Below are positions 57,724 to 64,000 of a stretch of DNA of 64,000 bases, one piece after another; the first letter of the stretch is position 1, and each line of letters begins with the position of its first letter. A program made the translations under genes and the position numbers. Below the pieces are notes generated by a model that was given only the letters and a program-made list of their open reading frames with translations, made no database searches and had not been told where the DNA came from. The stretch is from Lepraria neglecta (lineage: Eukaryota > Ascomycota > Lecanoromycetes > Lecanorales > Stereocaulaceae): positions 3,348,001 through 3,412,000 of the forward strand of contig CM065647.1 in the NCBI GenBank assembly GCA_033220425.1, read 5' to 3'.

Positions 57724-58343
57724 TCATGCGCTGTCTGATGGTGATTCAGGCCAATCAGTGAGACTCTCGCCGCCCACCAGATATGCTTCGCCCCTCGTGG
57801 CAGGATTAGGCTTCCATTTTTGATCCGCCAATAGCGCGACAACACCGAAGTATGCATAATTCTCGGCGTTTAGCAAGGAATTTTCAACGTCGAAGAAGGC
57901 TGGATCTATGGCCCTGGTCCAGGGCAAAATTACCACCTCCATCACTTGGCTTTGATTAGCGGGCTTGATGTAGAGTATATCAACGTGTATGTTGGTGAGT
58001 GATCCAAGCACTGAAACGTGGTTCCAACGAGGCTTCTTGTAACGATCTGAGGATGTTACTGAATGAACTTGTGGTACACTTACTTTTAATTATTTGGATT
58101 TTTGTCAACCACTAATATCAGTCAAACGAACTGACTTGCAGGTAAATTACTAAACCCATGTGCAAGGGTGAAAGTCAGCACGATCTCCGGAAATATATCG
58201 AGGACATTGTCATCCTCAGAGCCCTCGAAATTGCTGTTGCTCCAATCTTTGAGACGCAGTGGACCCGGCAACTCTTTATATCCTTGATTAAGCGCCCTTT
58301 CGCAAATCTGGACCGTGTCCTTAGTTAACAAAGCACAAAACAC
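57724..58343 (-). CDS. Hypothetical protein, probably two exons
   Basis: The upstream block 58343-58122 reads ICERALNQGYKELPGPLRLK and NVLDIFPEIVLTFTLAHGF. The downstream block 58011-57724 reads GSLTNIHVDILYIKPANQSQ, VMEVVILPWTRAIDPAFFDV and NYAYFGVVALLADQKWKPN. Both look like folded protein, and an intron of about 100-120 bases would join them; I could not fix the splice sites. Not recognised. Confidence 0.35.
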
Positions 58344-59373
58344 AAAGTTTCATCAACTATGAAAAGGCAGGATGCCTATACCGTCGGAGCAGTTCGGTGC
58401 TCTTCTTGGGTTTGAGACTCAGGGAGTCTTTCAGATCTGTGCACGATTGCCAGCGTAAATCCATCCTGGCAACTGACCCAAGGTTCCCCATTCACAGATA
58501 ATCGAACGTCATTGTAAAAATCTGCATATTCTTTGTCGATGCCGGATTTCCTCGCTGAATTCAGCGTTACACCTATGAAAAGTCAAGGTGGTCCAGCACT
58601 CAATTGGGGCTTCGGTAACCTTGCGCCGACGCAACACGTCGATAAATGTACTTTACCATGCAGTCATGCAGACTCCTGCCAAGGTTGGCAGAACACAAAT
58701 GTGGGTCTCCCACGGCTATGCCTACCCGAAATTCCGGCATTTCTTTCCCTGAACCTATGGTCTCGATGGCCCGGCCGCATGACCTTATGCAAGCCATTCG
58801 GGGAAAATGCCGATCAAAAAGCTTGCTTGATCAATTCATTGGACTGTGACTCTTTTACTATTAATACGTATGCTGAGGACCTTAATCTCTAGTTTTGGGT
58901 ACTAATGCCTATCTACGGTCTCCATATCTTCGTAAATGCATTTTCAAGGATATGAATGAATTTCCTCATCAAAGTGGGAATGAAGGTGCATCGCGCCCCT
59001 CAAGTTTGTTTGTGCACATCCCTTTTCTAATTGGAGAATGCAACATTCAATTTCAAATATGTGTTGCACGACTTGGTCTCATCGAATCACTCGGCTGAAC
59101 TGATGAGCAGCGGTCTCTAGCAAGGGACTGTCTTGCATGAATCCTCTCGGGCGTGAAGAATTGTCTTCAACTTTGAGGATATCGTTGATTATTCTGCTGC
59201 CTAGAGCAATTGATGAAGCAATGTAAGTGCCAGCAGGTGCTTATGTACTACTTAAGGCACCTATATCTCTTGCCAATCTCGAAAAAAATCAAAATCTGTA
59301 CTTTGTTCTCAACTTTGCCGTTACGTACTACACTTGCTGCAAGAGAGATCTCAGTGCTCTTATAGACACCAAA
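58344..59373. other. Intergenic, no supported gene
   Basis: A 119-codon plus-strand frame (58533-58892) has no start context or features that I trust. Nothing else was found. Confidence 0.4.
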
Positions 59374-60383
59374 ATGCTCAAGTCCATGAATATGCTTACC
59401 TGGGCTCTCACATTGTTTACTGCTTCGACCTCCGCTTTACATATAGCACAACCCATCGTCCCACGAGCCCCAATTGAAGCAACGCCCACCCCCACCGCAC
59501 TCGGAACCGCGTATGGAGGTGCGCTCGACCCCCAAGCCACACACCCACCAAATCTCGGACCCAAGCCCGCCTTCGCAGGCGGCCCCGATCTCACCATTAA
59601 CGTCATCAATTCTTTCGGCTCCCCCCTCTCCATCTTCTACGGCTCGAACGCCGGTGCACCAACACCACTTGGGAATCCCGGCTCAGGCACGCTAGCGTCC
59701 TCAACCCAAGTCCTTTTCCCCAGCGACTGGGCTGGCCGCATTACTATCGGCCAGAACTACGACCCCAAAGGCTCAAAGATTGAAGCGTCGTTCTCGGGAC
59801 CGAATTATGTGCCTGATGTCGATGTGAGCTACGTTGATGGTTATTCTGTTCCTATCAGTTGCGAGTGCGAGGGTGTTGCTGTGACGGGGTGTAACGGTAA
59901 AGATGACCTTTCTCTTGTGGGAAGAAGATGGCTTATTAAGTATAGTTGAGCTATTCCATGACGGCCAAACTTGCCAGGACGAGGGTGCTGGACCCATCTG
60001 CTATAATCCTGAAGAAAACGTCCCCGATGGCCCAGCGTCTTCGTTCTTTGCGCCTTGCGCTGGGGCTGCATATACCTACCCCAACGGTGAGCAATTCCGC
60101 GCTAATCGCACTTTCGGCTCCAATGTTTGAGACTGTTTCACAGTAGTATTGTTTTTCTTGAATACATGAAGTTGATTGAGATGCATATGAGACGTTCAAA
60201 GAGGATTACTGACTCGCTGAAATAGACAATGCTGCAAATTCATACGGCCAGTGCAATAGCGGTGTGATCGACTGCTGTATTGGATCGCAGTGTCCTGCGC
60301 CGACAAGGCAGCCAGGTAAGAGGGAATTAGGCGGTGTAAGCAGAATGCAGCGGAGAGAGGGGAGGAAGTGTGCTGCCGTGTAG
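59374..60383 (+). CDS. Secreted thaumatin/osmotin-like protein
   Basis: Three exons, 59374-59896, 59946-60086 and 60226-60383, give 273 residues. The signal peptide is MLKSMNMLTWALTLFTASTS; an alternative ATG is at 59386. The core begins DLTINVINSFGSPLSIFYGS and continues FPSDWAGRITIGQNYDPKGS, VDVSYVDGYSVPISCECEG and VTGCN. Splicing is needed to join this to VELFHDGQTCQDEGAG and SSFFAPCAGAAYTYPN, and again to DNAANSYGQCNSGVIDCCIG. These are the disulfide-rich blocks of fungal thaumatin-like proteins (CAGAAYTYP, CC motif). It is likely extracellular, with a wall or defence role. The Pro-rich linker after the signal is unusual. Confidence 0.75.
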
Positions 60384-61282
60384 AACTAGTAATGTGTGTC
60401 TATCATGAAAACACTGATGTACTAATCTCCCTTTCCTTGTCCTCCGCTGCTCCTTTAGCCACCCCTCATAATCAAACCCCAACTCCTCCACAGTCCCAAT
60501 CCCCTCTGTTTGGTGTAGCTTCGACTAAACCTTAAAGATTAGCCCATTCAAACCGTATCCCAAAGAAGAAATTGAGTGGTGTAAGTGAGTGGCAGCAGTT
60601 TGGGGGGGAGAGGCGAAAGCAAGTTTATTGGTGTGTAGATAGATACACAAGGTATTTCTGCTGGATCAATTTTTTCCAGCTTTAGATCAAATATGAACTC
60701 GCTGCAGACAAGGGATCCTCGCCTGATTTGGTTGGGCGCTAGTGGATTGGTCGGACAGAGTAGGGTCATCGAGGACGGCGAAGCCGGAGTCGAGTCGGGC
60801 GGGATTGAAGGACTAGTCGGAATTTGAACGGTTGTGAAGATTAAGTATCGTCAAGCTGTAATGAGTGGAGGGGATGGCAAGGAGCATATAGTTTGACTTA
60901 CAAGTACTAGGCTGCTAGAAACAGTTCAAACGATTTGGGAGGGCTGGTAACGTGGTTACGAGGACGTCGAGCCTAGGAGTGCTGAAAAGAATAATTGCAG
61001 TAGAGGAGCGTGCTTTGAGAAGACTCCATAAGTATACACATACACCAACCTTAAGAAGTCTTCTTGTAAGATGAGCCTATACGTGATAGGTTGCTATGAA
61101 GCAAGATGCCTGTGGTCTGAAGTTTGTGTACGGCTCGGACCGCCGGAACGATCCCGCAAGTCGAGATGCTCTCAATGACGTTCCATGAGCTCCACAAAGA
61201 ACCTTTAGTAACCTCCGATCATGATGTTCCTGTCATCCACATCTCTAGAACCTATTCTCTACCATCTTTTCCTTCGCCCACC
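60384..61282. other. Intergenic, no supported gene
   Basis: Ordinary composition. In-frame codons upstream of the next gene extend back to 61124, but the fold begins at the ATG at 61283, so the rest is probably leader. Confidence 0.5.
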
Positions 61283-62242
61283 ATGACGCCGCCCCTACGA
61301 ATCGGCTATGTGCCCGAACATTTCTCAACCCCGCTCCACTTCGCTGTGAGCCACTTCTCCCTCCCATGCACCCTGATACCCTTTCCGTCAGGTACTGGTC
61401 ACATGATCACGTCTCTACAAGCGAATGAAATCGACGTGGGCATTGGGCTTACGGAGGGATGGATAGCTGGTCTCGGGAAAGCACAAGCGGAGAGAAGGGA
61501 GGCGGGGTATAAGATGGTGGGCGCATATGTTGAGACGCCGCTGTGCTGGGCTATTAGTACAGGGGGCAAGAGGAAGGATCTGCGTGATGTCCACCAATTG
61601 AAGGGAACGAGAATGGGGGTCAGCAGGATCGGTAGGTATGCATTTGCTGATTGCTACGCTTTGTTGGTTGTGGATATGCTGATGAGAAGATCTAGTGGTT
61701 CATATGTCATGGGCTTCGTCCTCGCAGACAAGCATGGCTGGCTGAATACACAAGCGTCATCGGCCAACGACGCTTCACCATTCGATATCGTGCCTTTACA
61801 GACATTCGAAAATCTCCGTGAAGCAGTCAACGACGGCTTCACCGCCGATTTCTTTATGTGGGAGCACTTCACTTCAAAACGATATTACGACAATGGCGTG
61901 ATTAAGAAGATTGGCGAGATCTATACGCCGTGGCCGAGCTGGCATATAGTTGCCAGACCGGATGTCATTGGGGATGAGCGATTGGAAGTGATGATTGAGA
62001 ATTTGAATCTGGGGATTAAGTATTTCGAAGAGCATCATGATGAGGCTGTGCAGTATATTAGCACTGAGCTTGATTATTCAGCGGAAGATGCTAGGGAGTG
62101 GTTGAAGACGGTGAACTTTGCGGAGGATGTGCGGGGTGTGCGGGGGAGTGTGGTTGAGAAGACTGTGGAGGTACTGAAGAAAGCGGGTGTGCTTGGAGAA
62201 GTGGAGTTGGAGGGTATGATAGGGATCAGAAGGAAAGATTGA
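61283..62242 (+). CDS. Ca3427/NMT1-like periplasmic-binding-fold protein
   Basis: Two exons, 61283-61635 and 61696-62242, give 299 residues. The 60-base intron (GTATGC donor, TCTAG acceptor) is a multiple of three and lacks stops. The start MTPPLRIGYVPEHFSTPLHF is the beginning of a type-2 periplasmic-binding fold; LQANEIDVGIGLTEGWIAGL, FTADFFMWEHFTSKRYYDNG and PWPSWHIVARPDV follow. The family (Candida Ca3427, related to NMT1/THI5-type ligand binders) is found as stand-alone cytosolic proteins in fungi. No signal peptide is seen. The ligand is unknown; a thiamine-pyrimidine link is possible but not shown. Confidence 0.75.
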   Translation: MTPPLRIGYVPEHFSTPLHFAVSHFSLPCTLIPFPSGTGHMITSLQANEIDVGIGLTEGWIAGLGKAQAERREAGYKMVGAYVETPLCWAISTGGKRKDLRDVHQLKGTRMGVSRIGRYAFADCYALLVVDMLMRRSSGSYVMGFVLADKHGWLNTQASSANDASPFDIVPLQTFENLREAVNDGFTADFFMWEHFTSKRYYDNGVIKKIGEIYTPWPSWHIVARPDVIGDERLEVMIENLNLGIKYFEEHHDEAVQYISTELDYSAEDAREWLKTVNFAEDVRGVRGSVVEKTVEVLKKAGVLGEVELEGMIGIRRKD

Positions 62243-63749
62243 AGCGATGTCAAGATGTAGAATATGTTGGAAAGGCGCCCAGCTTCTCCTCCACGTTCTC
62301 AATCATCCGTCACCCACTTTCGTCGACTACGTCATGCTGTTACATTGGACTTAGAATACTCGCAGTGTTGGGGTCGAAAACTCGCTAAATGACCTTCGAT
62401 AGCCGGATTACAGGGTTTTGCGACCCCTACCTCTTTAGCCAACATTGAGAAAACCACAGTGTTGAGGTTTCTTGTCGTCTGCCATTGAACGTCATGCTAA
62501 TTTCAAAACATCAACTTCGCTGCAACTACTTAAGAGCAACAACGACAAGACCTGATCATCCAAAACTTTACACGCTTGTTCTCAAGCTATTTATCCAAGG
62601 CCAGGTCAATTTTTTCACAATTCGGTGCATGTGTGGCGATGTAAGAAGTTCTGCAAATCATCGACTTTTGGTGGTGGAGGCGAAAATCGCCACTCAATCA
62701 TGATGGGAACCTGTGGTGTGAACATCATCTGTCGATATTCGCTCAAGAGCTGCAGAGAGCTAACGAGTTCGAGCTCAGGGAGCGCGAAAGTCGACACATT
62801 AGTTCTTAGTCCTTGAGAGCAGAAAGCGTTAGATCGTTAGTCTTAGAGCAGCAAACAGCTCAAACATCCCGGACTCCTCAGCACTGTACCCAATCGAGGG
62901 TTTCAAACTTCCGTTTTGGGCGTCCTGAAAAAAGTTAAACGCACACCAAAAGACTCCAAATTTCATGCTGATTCTAATAAACTTAATAAGAGCAGAAGTT
63001 TTGGCGTGAAAAAATAGAGATAATGGGAAGGGAAATTTAGGAGCTTGGAACGCCCTGTACTTCACTCCTCTTGCGCGAGATTTCTGCACTTCTACGATAT
63101 TGCAGACTCGAGAAAGGGTAGAAAAATGCTGAAGGATTGCTATTGATTTGGCCTTCAGCTTTGACAAAAGCAAGCCCTCAAATGCCAATGTGAAGCATTC
63201 TTATCTTTTGGAAACCAAGAGTTTTGCTATTTCACACTTACATCATTTCCTCAAGATGACAATAATAAATGAGGTGGAGCCCAATGCCGCACCTTTGCAC
63301 CTTATACAGCCATGGTAATGACCTGGACGCCCCTCAATCTGTATCCGTAATGGAAAATAGAGTGCTCATCAAAACTCGAACACAGATATCCCAAACCTTA
63401 GACACTGTGCACAATATCTATGCAGTCCCACGGGCATTTGACCTGCTGCACCTTCTTTCCTCGACCGTTTTCTGTCTTTACCGTTCTACTCCCACTAGAA
63501 TTTCGCGATCTTGAACTTGGCCCAAGCTGTGGACACTGACAGATGTCACGGGTCAGAGCCCAGTATTGCGGTTTACGGCTCACAGAGTCATTCAAATGCT
63601 TCGAGATCTTGTAGGTAGCTCATGAAATTCGGCTACTCGGATCATCATGAGCCGTCAAAGCCAAATTGTAGCCACTATCAAGGACCGTTATGTCCATGGA
63701 GAAACTCCCGCGCTATGCAGAATGCACCACTCAAACCACCTCATCCCTG
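62243..63749. other. Intergenic, no supported gene
   Basis: About 1.5 kb, AT-rich. A 119-codon minus-strand frame (63188-62829) contains no recognisable motif. No RNA gene was seen. Confidence 0.4.
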
Positions 63750-64000
63750 TCATCTTCTTCCACCTCTTCCACCTCTTCCACCCCCACCACCTCCAGCACC
63801 ACCCGTCCCTCCCATCCCACCCATCATCTTCATCATACTCGCCATATCCGGCATGCCCCCTTCCCCACCACCACCGCCACCCCCCAACCCACCCATCATC
63901 TTCATCATAGACGCCATATCCGGCATCCCACCCCCACCCATCCCTCCCTGCCCCAAACTCTGCATCCGCTTCTGCATAGCAGCCATCTGCTGCTGTCTAT
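63750..64000 (-). CDS. 3' end of a probable SRP54 (signal recognition particle GTPase), partial
   Basis: Only the C-terminus is in the window. It reads [17 protein letters not shown], then a Gly/Met-rich tail with two copies of [15 protein letters not shown], and ends RGGRGGRR before a stop. Fungal SRP54 proteins end in Gly/Met-rich repeats of this kind after the M domain that binds signal sequences and 7S RNA. The upstream M and GTPase domains lie beyond the edge, so the identity rests on the tail alone; another Met/Gly-rich RNA-binding protein is possible. Confidence 0.55.
   Translation of the reverse strand, partial: RQQQMAAMQKRMQSLGQGGMGGGGMPDMASMMKMMGGLGGGGGGGEGGMPDMASMMKMMGGMGGTGGAGGGGGGRGGRGGRR

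Noticed and set aside
63647-63910. His/Pro/Ser-rich plus-strand frame at the right edge
   Set aside because: It is antisense to the Gly/Met repeats of the SRP54-like tail.
1-64000. tRNA, rRNA, CRISPR array, bacterial-type operons
   Set aside because: None seen; short repeats are too few or irregular for CRISPR, and the gene structure is eukaryotic.

Overview
The window is nuclear DNA of a filamentous ascomycete (Pezizomycotina). Genes carry short introns of about 50-130 bases with GTAAGT- or GTATGT-type donors and CTAAC/CTGAC-like branch points. Recognisable genes include a HET-domain gene, a fusion of a chromodomain with an HDA2/3-type region, and a Telo_bind protein, and one transposon shows the signature of repeat-induced point mutation (RIP). 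Leotiomycetes is my best guess at class, held weakly. All gene models below were spliced by eye.

Left arm (1-13.9 kb) is accessory DNA. It opens with a heavily RIP-mutated Tad1-like LINE on the minus strand (1-2.34 kb). Next is an unmutated 796-base element with 146-base terminal inverted repeats (2411-3206). A broken HET-domain gene follows (3.85-5.5 kb). Three decayed copies of one fungal gene family come next, one on the plus strand and two on the minus strand: an acidic or Cys-rich N-terminus, a small Cys motif and a two-helix membrane C-terminus. The arm ends with two minus-strand membrane-protein genes, one with an MIT-like domain and one with three 36-residue repeats.

The core region (14.1-41.2 kb) holds mostly housekeeping genes: nucleoside diphosphate kinase and ER glucosidase II alpha (divergent pair), a Ulp2-type SUMO protease, a class II eIF4E (4E-HP), a large secreted Ser/Thr/Pro-rich protein, an ankyrin-repeat protein, argininosuccinate synthase (with signs of damage), a Telo_bind protein and a flavin monooxygenase.

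The right arm (41.6-64 kb) is mixed. It holds a fragment of an F-box-like gene, a protein with a legumain/caspase-like His...Cys arrangement, a 621-base Tc1-like mini-element with perfect 42-base inverted repeats, and a CDP-2-like heterochromatin gene. It also has a conserved 84-residue protein, a decayed F-box gene whose last codons were replaced by a 390-base MULE-like MITE with a 10-base target duplication, a thaumatin-like secreted protein, an NMT1/Ca3427-like protein, and the 3' end of what looks like SRP54 running off the edge.

A common thread is genome defence. RIP-marked DNA, three different small inverted-repeat elements and several decayed immunity-type genes lie near a gene for a likely heterochromatin (HCHC-type) subunit. 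The most intriguing single protein is the clan-CD-peptidase-like one at 42.0-43.9 kb.
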